A stretch of DNA of 64,000 bases from Prorocentrum cordatum (GCA_963575745.1 CAUYUJ010016069.1:154501-218500); one strand, 5' to 3'. Positions 43,607 to 54,239 are shown, counted from the stretch's first letter. The notes: generated from the letters alone by a model not told the origin. A program made the numbers and translations.

Positions 43607-43806
43607 GATCTTTGAAGTTCGACTGCGAGCTCGCCCAGCTCGACGTGGACCTTTACCAGAGGTACCACATGAACAACATACTGCACACCACCCTGTCGCT
43701 GGACGACCTCCGGCCCCAGCTCGAGTTCTCGAGCCAGCCGCTCCAGCTTCACGTTGGGCACCTCCATGAGGATGGACGGGTCGGGCCACGACGGCATGGC
43801 GCATGA
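43607..43806 (+). CDS. Candidate C-terminal exon of unknown protein
   Basis: The frame reads GSLKFDCELAQLDVDLYQRY, HMNNILHTTLSLDDLRPQLE, FSSQPLQLHVGHLHEDG and ends in TGA at 43804-43806. It is non-repetitive and most codons end in C or G, stronger than the antisense frame. No ATG or clear acceptor defines its start. Antisense coding (PSILMEVPNVKLERLARELE) is the alternative. No family recognised. Confidence 0.3.
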
Positions 43807-43879
43807 GATCTGTGGCCTGTGCGCACGTTGTTAGAGAAGGGGGCGGATGCGGGCCGGGGCTCTTCCAGGGCCCGCCACG

Positions 43880-44230
43880 GCCGATTGCCAGGAACAACAA
43901 TGGGGATTACAGATGCATCCTTCCTTCCATTCCTTCTTGGTGTCACTGCCAGGAGCAATCGGGAATTGCATGTCATGTCCTTCTGGGTATCATCACAGAT
44001 TCATCCCTCCTTCACTGCCAGGAACAATGTCAAGGGCGCAAAAAACGCCCCTACCCTGGTTTACGAGGCGCTGTGCGCTGAACCTCCTGTGGGCTGACAG
44101 GGTAAACCCTGCGTGATGTGCCGCGTCCTGGCGGCTCTAGGCTTTGGGGGTTCCTAGGAGGTTTACAGACCACGCACTTGCAACCCAGGGTAGGGTCGTT
44201 TTTTTCATCCCTCAACAATGGGGATTACAT
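43880..44230. repeat. Short dispersed repeats GCCAGGAACAA and CAACAATGGGGATTACA
   Basis: CACTGCCAGGAACAAT-like units occur at about 43888, 43946 and 44017; AACAATGGGGATTACA recurs at about 43897 and 44214. They look like fragments of a small tandem family. Confidence 0.55.
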
Positions 44231-44434
44231 ATTCATCTCTGGGTATGCGCACCACTTGAGCACTTCGAGGGGCCAGCGGCCCCTCACGAATGTGGGTTCT
44301 GCATGCCCTGCCCTGCCGCCCGGACTCGTGCCCAGAACGCCTTCACATGTCTGCCTTCTCTCCTCTCCTTCTGCTGCACCTTCGGGGGACCTCGCCTCTC
44401 CCAAAAATTGCTGTCTTTTTGGGGGCCCGACGCG

Positions 44435-44555
44435 TGCTCGATGCGGACTCGACGCGGATTTGGCGTGGATTCGACGCGGATTCGACACGGTTTTTCGACA
44501 CGGATCCGACGCGTCCGACATGGATTCGACACGGATTCGACGCGGACAGGGCCGC
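44435..44555. repeat. GATTCGACGCG minisatellite
   Basis: Eleven-base units GATTCGACGCG/GATTCGACACG with variants. Encodes only repetitive Arg/Asp/Ser patterns. Confidence 0.85.
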
Positions 44556-44559
44556 GACG

Positions 44560-45595
44560 GGACAGACAAGGTCCCCCGAGGATGCAACATAACTCTCCTC
44601 CACCCTTCCTCCCCTCCTCATCCCTATGCCCTCCTCGCCGCCCTCTTCTTCCTGTGAGTTATGCAACAGCTATTCAATATTAGTGCTACGCCCCTCCATC
44701 CCCTGAAAATGGCGGCGGAGCGGAACAGGCCCCTCTGCGTATTGTTATTTTTTCAACGCGCATTTCTCGAAACGGTGTTTCCGCTGCAGCGTGGGCCTCA
44801 ATTTAGGATCGGCGCTTTGCTCCTATCGTTCAGAATGGCGCTCTCGGCCCCAGCGCGACCCGCGTTTCTGGATTCGAGTGCTTCCTCGTTGCTGGCGTCC
44901 CGCTTCTTTCCCCTCCTTCCCGCCTTCCCCTGGTCACTCTGCTCCTCCCGCTCCTTCCGCTCCAGCTTCAATCCGCGCACGCGGCCGAAGCTCTTTGAGG
45001 GTACACGCCGCAACCGCCCTGCACGACGGCTCCCGACCCCAGCGGGCCCCGCGCGAGCGGGCAGGAAGGACAGGAGAGGCCAGCGAGAGGCACCGGTGGG
45101 GCGTGCGCGGCAGCTGCCTGCCCGAGCTCGCCGGTGCAGGGGGCAGGAAAAGGGTGCCGTGAGGTGCGCGCACATGTGGGCCGGGCGGCCGAACAAGCAC
45201 ATATCGCAAGGATGGTGGCGAGGCGGGGCAGAGGCAACGAGGTTGAGGCGAAGAGCGCTGGCCTCCTCCGCCTCCTCCGCTTCCTCCTCCTCGTTCTCCT
45301 CCTCGTCCTCCTCCTCATCGCCCGTTGTGTGCTTATGTAAGTGGCTGGCAGAGCTATCGAGGATGCCCCCACAACGTGCAAGCAGTTTCCTCTTCCCCCT
45401 CGAGGCCCCCTGGGACGTCGGAGCTTGCTCTGCGACTCACGGCGTGTAGGCACCGGCTTTGGGCTCCGTGTCTCGGCCGCATGCGCAGGTCAGCGCTGCG
45501 GCGTTGCCGTGGTTGCGTTCGTCTCTGTTCACCCGCGCTGGCCAAGATCTGTACCTCGCTGGCCAACCTACAGAACTCGGCGGGAACCGTTGGGG
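44560..45595. other. Intergenic DNA, (CTC)n tract
   Basis: CTC/CCTCCG-rich tract at about 45262-45330. No domain in the open frames. Confidence 0.5.
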
Positions 45596-45752
45596 TAAAA
45601 CAACAACAACAACAACAGCAGCAGCAACAACAACAACAACAACAACAACCACAACCACAGCAACAGCAACAGCAACAGCAACAACAACAACACCAACAAC
45701 AACACCACCACCAACAACAACAACAGCAACAACAACAACAGCAACAAAAGGT
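45596..45752. repeat. (CAA)n microsatellite
   Basis: CAA/CAG/CAC triplets read as poly-Gln, poly-Thr or, in reverse, poly-Cys and poly-Leu/Val. The flanking frame shows no domain, so a poly-Gln protein is not supported. Confidence 0.93.
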
Positions 45753-47320
45753 CTCGCGTGCCGGCTCGCACATCGCAGGTTGGCCCTCGGGTGATTTCGG
45801 GTTCGCCCTGTGCATGTGGTCGGGCACCCTTGGCGTGTTCGTTGGGGCAGACATCAGGCCGAGCTCAGGATGTGCCCGCCGGCCTTCCATCGGTGAGTTG
45901 CTAGCGTCTTGAGCGCGTCATCTGCGACAGGATGAGCAGCTGCTCAGGGGCTGCGCTGGACGGTGCCCATGGCCGCCACTACTTCGGCCAGTCAAAGCTC
46001 GGGGGCCAGAGGGGAGCGCTTTCCGAAATGCCTCATCCAGCCAACCGATCTCCAGCCGACCAGCCTCCAGCCAGCCGGACTCCAGCCATCCAGCCAACGG
46101 CTTACACCTGGCCGTGCAGCCAGCTTGTGGCGGCGAGCTTGTGGAGCCGGGGCACGGCGCCTTGGGAGGCGGTGCAGCTTGGCCCTCCAGAGTGCAGTAG
46201 AGTAGACCTCCAGGCATGTGTACCGCTGTGTACCTGTCACCAGGACAGCCTTGAACCTCGACCAGAACTCGAACTCTGGGGTCCTCGTGCTATTTTTGCT
46301 GGCCCTCCTGGAGGGGCAGGGCAGGTGGCGGAGGAGACGCTGGTGGCCGACGACGAGGTCGTCGACGGCGCGCAAAAGGAGGTGGGCAGGGAGGGGCGGC
46401 TTTCTGACAAGAGGGGGGCTTCTTGGAAGCCCTCCCGCGTTCTGAGAAGCCTTCTTGGACGCCTCCGAGCCCTTCGCAGAAGCTCCCTGCCTTCTTAGAA
46501 GGCCGCCCCCCTCGCCCCCGAACCCCCCTTCGTGAATCTTTCGCAAGGTGGGCCCCCCTCCCGGGGACCGCTTTCCATCCAGAGTAGTTCCCTGACGGCA
46601 TTGGCACGAGGTAGCTACGGCCCCGCAGAGGCTGAACATTGGCGAAGACATCAGGCCGTGCTCTCATCTGTCACGGCGCTCGGCCCCTGTCAGCCAAAAC
46701 AGGCATGTGGCCGACAAACATCGGCCGCCGAAAAAACGTGCGCACACTTGTGACCGAACGTGCAGCGTGGCCCGGCTCGTGACCGAGATTGAAAACCGCT
46801 CTGGTTTCGAGGCAAGAATGTCGGTCACTTTCTGGGCGCATTCAGGACAATTTGGGCGCCGGTTTCGGTTACAATCGGGTAGATGTTCGGGCACAGCTGC
46901 GGTCACTAGGCCTCCCCAATATAGAGGCGAGGCTGCGTGACCACTGCTTCACAAAGTTCAGGAGGGAAACAAAAAACACACTGACACAATTATGCGTCGA
47001 TTCCCAGAACATATGCGAACATATGGGAAGGGGGGGGGAAGACAGGAACCCAGAACATCTGGGAAGATATGGGGCATCTCTGTATTTGTGTGTATTTGTT
47101 TGTGTGCTTGTGGGCCCCTTCACAAAGTTTTCGAAGAATGCTTTCTACGACGCGAGGGGGGGCCGGGGCTGCTCGCCCCGGCTCGCCAAAACCCGTGCGC
47201 GGACCGCCGAGGTCGGGCCCGTGCACCACTCGTCCGCCACCGCGGGCGCCGCCCGCAAGCCGACGTGGGACACCGTGGAGTCCGACGCGCCCGAAGGCGG
47301 CCCGCCCTCCGGGCACGACA
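45753..47320. other. Intergenic DNA, no gene recognised
   Basis: Contains a small CCAGCCxxCCTCCAGC repeat at about 46040-46105. Short frames only. Confidence 0.5.
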
Positions 47321-47323
47321 ATT

Positions 47324-47479
47324 AGGGGGCCACAGGCGAACCCCACCCCTACCCCCCACGATTTCTGAGGGGGAGGGGTAGGGGTTCACGTCGCTCGGGA
47401 GAGCTCCCGAGCGAAGTGAACCCCACCCTCCCCCTCAGAAATCGTGGGGGGTAGGGGTAGGGTTCGCATTTGGCCCCCT
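47324..47479. mobile_element. Fold-back element, near-perfect 156-bp palindrome
   Basis: The arms run AGGGGGCCA…CGAACCCCACCCCTACC on the left and are mirrored to the right end TGGCCCCCT, around a perfect centre GCTCGGGAGAGCTCCCGAGC at 47393-47412. A few mismatches and a base or two of length difference separate the arms. No gene. Confidence 0.88.
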
Positions 47480-47499
47480 GTCGACAAAGAACCACAGCC

Positions 47500-47710
47500 A
47501 CATGACGAACGGACAACACACACACACACCCATACCCACAGGGGGGTCGGCGGGAGGCGGCGGGAGGAGGACATGCTGTGGGTATATGGGTGCGGGTTGT
47601 CGGACCGCGGCGGAGGCGCCCGTTCGAGCGGGGACCACCGTGCGACAACACGCACCCATAGCCCCCTCCGTCCTCTCTATGGGTATGGGTGCGTGTTGTT
47701 CGTTCGTCAG
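47500..47710. mobile_element. Fold-back element with possible 8-bp target duplication
   Basis: TGACGAACGGACAACAC and ACACCCATACCCA on the left (about 47503-47538) match the right end (TGGGTATGGGTGCGTGTTGT … CGTTCGTCA, to 47709). A second nested inverted pair (ATATGGGTGCGGGTTGTC / GACAACACGCACCCATA) lies inside. CCACAGCC flanks both sides (47492-47499 and 47711-47718) and is a candidate target-site duplication. Confidence 0.75.
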
Positions 47711-47760
47711 CCACAGCCGCAGCCAGGCGGGTTTTCCTGGAAGGCCCCTCGGGGGAGGAT

Positions 47761-47954
47761 CGGGCCGGACGAAAGGGGGAGATAGGAAAAGGGGGTGTTG
47801 CGAACTCTGCTGCATGCAGCTGGTTTCGGCCCCGCCGTCGGGCCCAATCCGCGATAGATGGGCGTCTCCCGGCGCCGGGAGGCGCCGGGAAAGTCAGCTA
47901 CGTGAGCTGATTCTCACCCCCCTCCTTTGCTATCCCCCCCTTTCGCCCGGCCCG
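47761..47954. mobile_element. MITE-like element, copy 1 (194 bp)
   Basis: Terminal inverted repeats are CGGGCCGGACGAAAGGGGG and CCCCCCCTTTCGCCCGGCCCG. The interior carries GCTGCATGCAGC, CGGCGCCGGGAGGCGCCGGG and the perfect palindrome TCAGCTACGTGAGCTGA. Another copy of exactly the same length lies at 48911-49104. No coding capacity. Confidence 0.88.
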
Positions 47955-48639
47955 AGCGAACCCGCCGACCTGGGCATGAACACCTTGGTAGGGGTCGTGG
48001 TCGATTTGGCCCTCTGGGACGCCCACGTCGACCACAGCCAGTACGTGGCTGGTTTCGGTGTTCTGACGACTGCTGGCATGCGCAGGACATCCCACAGGGT
48101 GCGTCCTCGATGTGGTTGTTGTTGCTTGCTGTCCCCGCACGCCCCCCACCCCAGGCCTCCCCACTGCAGGTGGGGTCCTCCTGCCCCCCGCTGAAGCTGC
48201 TGCTCCTCCTGCCCCCCCGCCTGAGGAGGACAGGCAGCGTACGGTGATGATAGTTTGGAGCCGGCTGGGGGTGTGAGGTGGCAGAACGGGGGGCAAGGTT
48301 CGAGGTGCTGGGTTCGAGTAGCCAGGGGCCGTTTTCGGGCCCCGGGACCGCAGAAACGGATCTGGGGTGAAAAACTGCACCAGATGGACCCCGCGAGAAG
48401 TCCAGGGACCGTCTGAGCGGATTTGGCTTCATCCCCCCTTCTGACAGATATCCTGGGGTTCCAACCAGTTCAGACACCCCGGCCGCCTCCAATTGATAGT
48501 CTCAGCGTGCTCGTCCGCCTCCTCTTGTTCCTCTTCCTCCTTCTTATCCTACTTCTTTTCCTCCCTCTCTTCGAACCTCGATCCGCGAGACTCCAGGGTC
48601 AAAGTTTTTGTCCCGTCTTGCGCCTCCTGAGGCCTCCAA

Positions 48640-48735
48640 ATGCCTCTGAGGGCTTCTGGGAGCGCCCAGAGATCTTGGAGGACCTGTTGGACCTTTGGGG
48701 ACTTCCAGGGACCTTTGGGAGCAGTCCACCCAAGC
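48640..48735. repeat. Short fragment of CTTGG-type array
   Basis: A few words of the CTTGGAGG/CTTTGGGGAC/TTCCAGGGACC kind, more diverged than the other loci. Confidence 0.45.
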
Positions 48736-48910
48736 GGTTCCAGAGTCATTGACTAGATGGGGTCGGTGGATCGCGCAACGTCGCCGATGCACTGACGATG
48801 CGGCGCGATCCAGAGCACAGCTTGCTCAATCCCGACGTCGCAGTGCTCTGGCTCCATCTGCTGTCTTCTGTGGCCCAAGTAAGTTGGGTGGCCTCTTCCA
48901 CTGCGGGAGT

Positions 48911-49104
48911 CGGGCCGGGCGAAAGGGGGGGATTGGGAAAGGGGGGGTTACGACATTTGCTGCATGCAGCTGGTTTCGGCCTCAGCGAGGGGCCCATTCC
49001 TCGATACATGGCCGCCTCCGGCGCCGGGAGGCGCCGGGAAAGTCAGCTACGTGAGCTGATTCTCACCCCCCCCCCTTGGCTGTCCCCCCCTTTCGCCCGG
49101 CCCG
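48911..49104. mobile_element. MITE-like element, copy 2 (194 bp)
   Basis: Same termini (CGGGCCGGGCGAAAGGGGG … CCCCTTTCGCCCGGCCCG), same internal palindromes and identical total length as copy 1, with scattered substitutions. Flanking bases show no clear duplication. Confidence 0.88.
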
Positions 49105-49755
49105 AGGGAGGCTGGACCCTCGAATCTGGGCGTCGTGAACCACATCACGACCAGCATCTTAGCCCGTCTCGGGCCCAGGGCTCTGCCAGATCGACCATTC
49201 GGTCAGAAAGACAGGCACCCGTCTTCTTGATTTCTCTGTGACGAGGGTCCCTGGGGCCTATCATCGACCCCATCCCAGGGACATGCTCTCCATTCCAAAA
49301 TCAGAGCGTGAACTACATACCCCGCTTTCGCTTCCAGGCAAAACCAAGTCATACCACACGCCTCCTCGGCAAGCGGCCTGACCAGTACATGCCGTAGTTT
49401 GGCATCGCTTAGTATCTCTTGGAAGCGAGGGTGGTCAAAAGCGAGGTAGGTTTGTCCGCCCCCTACAAAAAGTTGGTCTGATGTGCCTGGGGCCGAAGCG
49501 AGCTTTCCAGCTGTCGCCGGAGGTTCCTGATGGCCCCTGGACAGCTACAGAGCCTTCCTGGAAAACCCAGACGGCCAGCCGCCCGAAGTGTTTGATCCCC
49601 CGAGCCGCCTCTCCCTCCGAGCCTCCTCCGGTCGTGATCTTGCACGACTCTGCGATTGATCTGCACCGCGCTCTGGGTCTCGGGAGGCAGTCGGGTGCGG
49701 GAGCCGGGCGGCGCCCGGACCGGCGCACGACCGGTCCTTTGCAAGACACGCACAC
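49105..49755. other. Unique spacer, no gene recognised
   Basis: Short frames (for instance 49481-49740) have no domain. It ends in a TATA run that opens the next microsatellite. Confidence 0.5.
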
Positions 49756-49757
49756 GC

Positions 49758-50082
49758 ACATGTATATATATATATATACACATGCATGTATGTCTGTACG
49801 TGTGCATGCGTGAACGCATGCATGCATGCATGCATGTATGTATGTATGCATGCATGTATGCATGCATGCATGTATGTATGTATGTATGTATGGATGGATG
49901 GATGGATGGATGGATTGATGGACGGATGGATGGATGGATGGATGTATGTATGTATGTATGCATGCATGGATGGATGTATGTATGTATGCATGTGTGTATG
50001 TGTCTATGTATGTATGTATGTATGTATGTATGTATGTATGTATGTATGTATGTATTTACGTGTGCATGTATGTATGTATTCA
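49758..50082. repeat. (TATG)n / (GGAT)n microsatellite
   Basis: TATG and GCATGCAT tetranucleotides with a GGAT block (about 49885-49955). It is the complementary counterpart of the ACAT block at 19.0-19.7 kb. Confidence 0.93.
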
Positions 50083-50289
50083 CCTTGTGTATCGTAGCAG
50101 AACTGTGCGCGATTCCGCAGACATTTCAGATATCAAGAGAAGCCATCCACATCACAACATCATGTCATGGTAGCGTGAGCTAGGCTCGAATTGAATTTCG
50201 ATCCCGATTCGAATCCAAGGAGGAGCATCCACTAAGTGAACGTGGTTCTGCGATAACAACGGCATCCCAGGAATAAGTTTAACAGCTGA

Positions 50290-51180
50290 TCGACGGATTG
50301 CAGCTGAAGGATCAGCAAATCAATGAATTCATGCAGCAGTTACAAACTCAAACAGCAAACACACAGCACATGCAACATAATCATTACCAAACCATGCAGA
50401 GAATGCAGCAGCAACATCGGGCCACAGTGCAGACAATGCAGAGCACCCTGCAACAGACATTCGAGAGTGTAGCATCATCTTCGCCTGGCTCGAAATCATT
50501 GACTAAAAACACAGGAATATGGGGCACCAGCTAAATTTGACAGTGGCATGAAACAGTGGCCGCACTTCAGTTTCAGGCTGAAGAATTCTGTGCCTTCGGT
50601 TTTTAAGACTGCTCGTGCTGTGACGGATTGGGCTGAAGAGCAGCATCATGTAATATCAAGTGCAATGACAGAACATCTAGTTCCGCTGTTTTCTGATGCA
50701 GTTGATTTTCGCCCAGTTGTACACTACACTTGCACAGATGACAGACGGCGAAGCGTGCGACATTGTGTCTAGTATTATTGCGGACCATGGTATGGAAGCC
50801 TGGCGGAAGTTGTGTCGCCGTTTTGACATGCACACGGGTCAGCGTACGCGTGCCCTGACGAGTTCGATTTTTCAGCCCGGTGAGTTTGAGATCCAAGAGT
50901 TGTCTTCGAGCGTCGAGCAATGGGAAGAGCAATTCCGCATATACGAAAACAGAGCACAAAAGAAAATCGACGACGACATCATACCTGGAATCTTTCACCA
51001 TGTGCCCCGAAGGTCTTCATAGTTAACCTAACCCAATCGAGGTTCGAAGATTATCTTGATGTTCGCGAAGAGATCATGTCGTATTTGGGAACGAAACATG
51101 TGAACGCTGACGCCCGAGGAACTCAAATGGATCTCGGCTATGTTGGCAAAGACGGTAAACATGGAGGCAAGGATTGTTGA
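50290..51180 (+). pseudogene. Copia-type gag, frameshifted
   Basis: A Gln/Met-rich coiled stretch (about 50298-50534) is followed by FSFRLKNSVPSVFKTARAVT, DWAEEQ, then LYTTLAQMTDGEACDIVSSI, GMEAWRKLCRRFDMHTGQRT and SSSVEQWEEQFRIYENRAQK. After another frame change comes RFEDYLDVREEIMSYLG. The sequence W-x-x-F-x-F-x-x-K-x-x-V, L-x-x-M-T-x-G-E-A-x-D-I-V and E-A-W-R-x-L-x-x-R-(F/W)-D is a gag pattern widespread in dinoflagellate copia-like elements. At least two frameshifts break it. Base composition is markedly lower in GC than the rest of the window. Confidence 0.7.
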
Positions 51181-51423
51181 GTGTATGGTACAAGAATTCA
51201 CAAGACTCACGACAGGTTATTTTCGTGATTCGGAAGGCAAGGGAACCGGCAACGGCAAGACTGGCACTCCCAGCGGGAAGTGCGGCGGAGAAGGCGGAAA
51301 AAGCGGAAGCGCAGTAATGATTGGATTTCCAAGGGAGGTTGTGCAAGGCAACCTCCGCAATCTTCCGACAAAGTGTCAGGGAAGTGCGGCGGCAAAGGCA
51401 ATGGTAAGGATGGAATACGAAAG

Positions 51424-51630
51424 GTAAAGGTTTCGGCAGTCAACCCCCGTGCAAGTGGTGCGGTAAAACGAACCATCATGAGCCAAAGTGTTTCTCGAAA
51501 GAGGGATTGCACGAATTTGACGGTACACATCGTCCAAGTGAAATTGGTCACAATCTTCAAAGTTTCATTAATGACATGTGTTTATGCGCACGCAGTAGGC
51601 GCATCCGCCAATCAGCAGCACGCAACAGCA
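51424..51630 (+). pseudogene. Gag zinc knuckle (CCHC)
   Basis: The frame from 51424 reads KGFGSQPPCKWCGKTNHHEP followed by KCFSKEG. The C-x2-C-x4-H-x4-C spacing (51450-51491) is an exact retroviral-type zinc knuckle, the nucleic-acid-binding end of gag. It is preceded by Gly/Lys-rich sequence as in many copia gags. The knuckle itself is intact though the frame around it is not continuous with the upstream gag. Confidence 0.75.
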
Positions 51631-51797
51631 GCACAGCTTAGGAAGCCAAGGCCCCATCATCTACGATGCAAGTGGGCAGCCCCTTGGTGGTCTTGAGCTG
51701 TCCGGCGTCGAGGCTGGCACCTTGAATCCGATGAGCCTCAGGGGTCTAAAGTAGTGGACGGAAGTATGTAATACGAAGCAGCCTTTGAGTCCCATCC

Positions 51798-52058
51798 GTG
51801 GGAATTAGATCACACTGGACTTTGGAACTTCCGTGCCGGTTGTTCCTCAAGAGTGTGCCAGCGGCGACGCCGAGCGACGAGTCTAAGGCAGGAGTTCGTT
51901 ACATTGTTGCCAATGGTGATGTTGTGCCTGACCTACGAGAGAGGTCCCCGAACGGTGTCACAAAGAACGGGCTGTTGAAGCGTAGCCGGTTTGATGTTGC
52001 AGATGTTATTGCTTCTGCGGATTATGTCTTTGGGGAGTGCCAGACGATCAAATCATAA
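51798..52058 (+). pseudogene. Copia-type aspartic protease remnant
   Basis: One frame gives TLDFGTSVPVVPQEC, matching the retropepsin active site D-S-G-x-x-x-x-V-x-P with Phe replacing Ser. After a frame change the strand continues with DESKAGVRYIVANGDVVPDL and RSRFDVADVI. Y-x-x-A-N-G-x-x-(I/V)-P-x-L is the flap-proximal segment in this family. Frameshift and changed motif suggest an inactive enzyme. Confidence 0.6.
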
Positions 52059-52148
52059 TGCCAAACATATGTGTGCGGTGTCACCCAAAGAAAGCTACGT
52101 TTTCAAGCATTTTTCAGTGCAAAGGCGTAACGCACCCGTATCCAGTTT

Positions 52149-52346
52149 TTGAAATGCGATCAGGAAATTTCAATTCTGGCTCTTCGCCGCGAGGACAAGG
52201 CAGCAGCAAACCTCGACGTGGTGATTCCAGAAGAAAGCCCTGTAGGAGAACGTCCGTCCAATGGTGTAGTAGAGCACGCAGTCCAAGAGTGTGAAGGCCA
52301 TACTCGTGTCTTAAAGAGGATATGCGAGGATAATTATAAAGTATAG
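52149..52346 (+). pseudogene. Integrase core fragment (copia type)
   Basis: The frame reads KCDQEISILALRREDKAAAN, then VVIPEESPVGERPSNGVVEH and GHTRVLKRICED before TAG. D-Q-E-x-x-I-x-A-L followed by E-S-P-V-G-E-x-x-x-N-G-x-V-E is the end of the rve integrase core, where the last Glu is catalytic; that Glu is present. The N-terminal zinc-binding and first Asp parts are missing or scrambled. Confidence 0.65.
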
Positions 52347-52372
52347 TTAGACAGTAGACATCCTATCTTACC

Positions 52373-52804
52373 ATGGATACTCAATCGCGCCGGTTTCTGA
52401 ATCACTCGCTTCCAGGTGGGTTTTGCTGGCCGTGCAGCGTATCAAGCAGCGAAAGGGAAACCGTTCAGGAGAGAGTTGATTCCGTTTGGCGAGTGCGTCC
52501 ATTACAAACCAGCCAAGTTGAAAACCAACAAATTGTCAATACTAGCGTCCGATGGGAAGACGGCATTTATCTCGGCATCAAAGAAACCAGCGACGAAGCG
52601 TACATTGGAACCCCAGGCGGTGTTGTGAAAGCGAGGCCAAGCATGAGGAAACCTCCATCTGAACAGTGGAGCGGTGAGCATTTGAACTGTTCCCGAGGTT
52701 TTCCGTGGAAGCCGGTGCCGGAATGCGAAGTAAACCGAAACGCAATGCCGAGAGTTGTTGTCATCAAGCCCGTTTTGGAGCATGATTTGTCTCCACCGGA
52801 CTAG
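52373..52804 (+). pseudogene. Integrase C-terminal region, frameshifted
   Basis: Two overlapping frames continue the integrase: FAGRAAYQAAKGKPFRRELI and PFGECVHYKPAKLK, then GIYLGIKETSDEAYIGTPGG and VVKARPSMRKPPSEQW. The pattern (N/A)-G-R-x-A-Y-x-x-x-K-G, P-F-G-E-x-V, G-x-Y-L-G-x-x-x-x-(S/G)-x-E-x-x-I-G-T-P-x-G matches copia integrase C-termini. The frame change lies near 52550-52560. The second frame ends with TAG at 52802-52804. Confidence 0.68.
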
Positions 52805-52827
52805 TCGCAAGAGGAGCAGCCTGTAGT

Positions 52828-53640
52828 GCGTCGTAGGGTGTACATTTCACAAAAGGACATTGCCAAGTACGGGTGCAGTGCGACGCGTCCTGGCTGCAAT
52901 GCCCTGAGATTGGGTCTGCCCCCAGTAACCCATCTTTTCGTGAAAAAGGATCACCAAGGAGTTAAATTAAACAACAGAGGGAATATACTATATTCTTAAA
53001 TCAGCAATGCGGCAACCAGCCAGATGCACAAGAGCGAAGAAACAAGCGACATCTGGGAGAAGAAATCTAAGGCGAAGCTAAACAAGTAGACCGAATCCAA
53101 TTGACAAGCGACCTGTGGGGGAAGACGCCCAAGTCGCAGCCAAAGCGATTAAACCGAACCCAGCAGAGAAGCGCAAAGAGCGATGTACTTGAAGACGCAA
53201 TCGAAACAGGTGCATCATCTTCATCGGGCTCTGCATACCAACCGAATAACCAAGAGCCCAATGACGTGCCAATGCCCGAACCGTAGAATCCAGTAGTCGT
53301 TGCATGTTCGAAAACATCCAGGAGAGATTTGTGTAGTCTTGCGCAATGCCAGGCCTGCGCAATTTTGGATTAGCTTCCACAGCGAACGCCCGGGAGGTTC
53401 TCAAGGACCCACGTGCGTCTGCGTTTTCAGGCAGTTTTGGTTTGACTCCAGATTCGATTTCAGTTTTTAGTGCACATGGTAAACGCAACAACAAAACAGG
53501 CGACTTCAGCAGTGCAGTTGACTTGAATGCAGCACGCGGAACGATGCGACACAAAGGGCCGTTGTTATTAACAATGCCATCGGGCAGCAACTCCCGGAAA
53601 CAGGCCCAGCGTGCTAAACACGTTCCTAGTTGCGTCGGCC
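52828..53640 (+). pseudogene. Copia polyprotein downstream segments
   Basis: From 52828 the frame reads RRRVYISQKDIAKYGCSATR and PGCNALRLGL then stops near 53000. R-R-x-Y-I-x-x-x-D-(I/V)-x-K-Y-G-x-(S/T)-x-x-C-P-G-C is a segment between integrase and reverse transcriptase in dinoflagellate copia-like elements. A further frame (53346-53640) reads LRNFGLASTANAREVLKDPR and ends where the CTTGG array begins. No reverse-transcriptase catalytic motif follows, so the element is truncated at about 53.64 kb. Confidence 0.5.
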
Positions 53641-53689
53641 TGCTCGGACTGCAGAGCAACAGCGGAATATATTTCCTCGATCCGTTTTG

Positions 53690-54235
53690 GAGCTTCTTGG
53701 GGCCTCTTTTGGGACTCTCGGGGGCCTCTTGGGGCCCCTGGGGGCCTCTTGGGGCCTCCTGGGCTCCTCTTGGGGCCTCCCGGAGGCCTCTCAGGGCGGA
53801 AAGCTATGATGTTCGTTTCGTGTTCCCTCTCTTGGGCCCCTTTTGGGGCCCTCTTCGGCCGTTTTGGGCGCTCTTACGCCGTCATGGAGCCCTCTTGGAT
53901 GCCTCTTGGGCTGTTTTGGGGTGGTCTTGGGGGCCTCTTGGGCCATTTTGGAGCGTCGGAAAACCGAAAAAACGAGAACGCCAAAATCCGTGAAAAACTT
54001 ATGGGAAGCGCTGATTTTTGCCTCTTGGGGCCCTCTTGCGAGGCGTCTGCCTCTTGGGGCGTCTTGGAGGCCCCTGGGGCCGTTTCGGGGCCATCTGGGG
54101 CGTCTTAGAGCGCTCTTTCGGCGACCCAGGGCCCTTTTGGGCCGCTTTGGGAGCCTCTCGAGGCCTTCTGGGTCCGCCATCGGGCCGTATTGGGCCCCAC
54201 AAAGTCTTGCGACAAGACTCGGCGAAACACTTGGG
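53690..54235. repeat. CTTGG/GGCCTC array, fourth major locus
   Basis: Same word set as at 28.7-31.0 kb, with the A-rich spacer at about 53955-54015 (GAAAACCGAAAAAACGAGAA … GTGAAAAACTTATG). It abuts the broken end of the copia element. Confidence 0.82.
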
Positions 54236-54239
54236 AGAT

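Noticed and set aside
45325-45912. Poly-Gln protein
   Set aside because: The CAA run is open in several frames and the flanks have no domain or consistent codon use.
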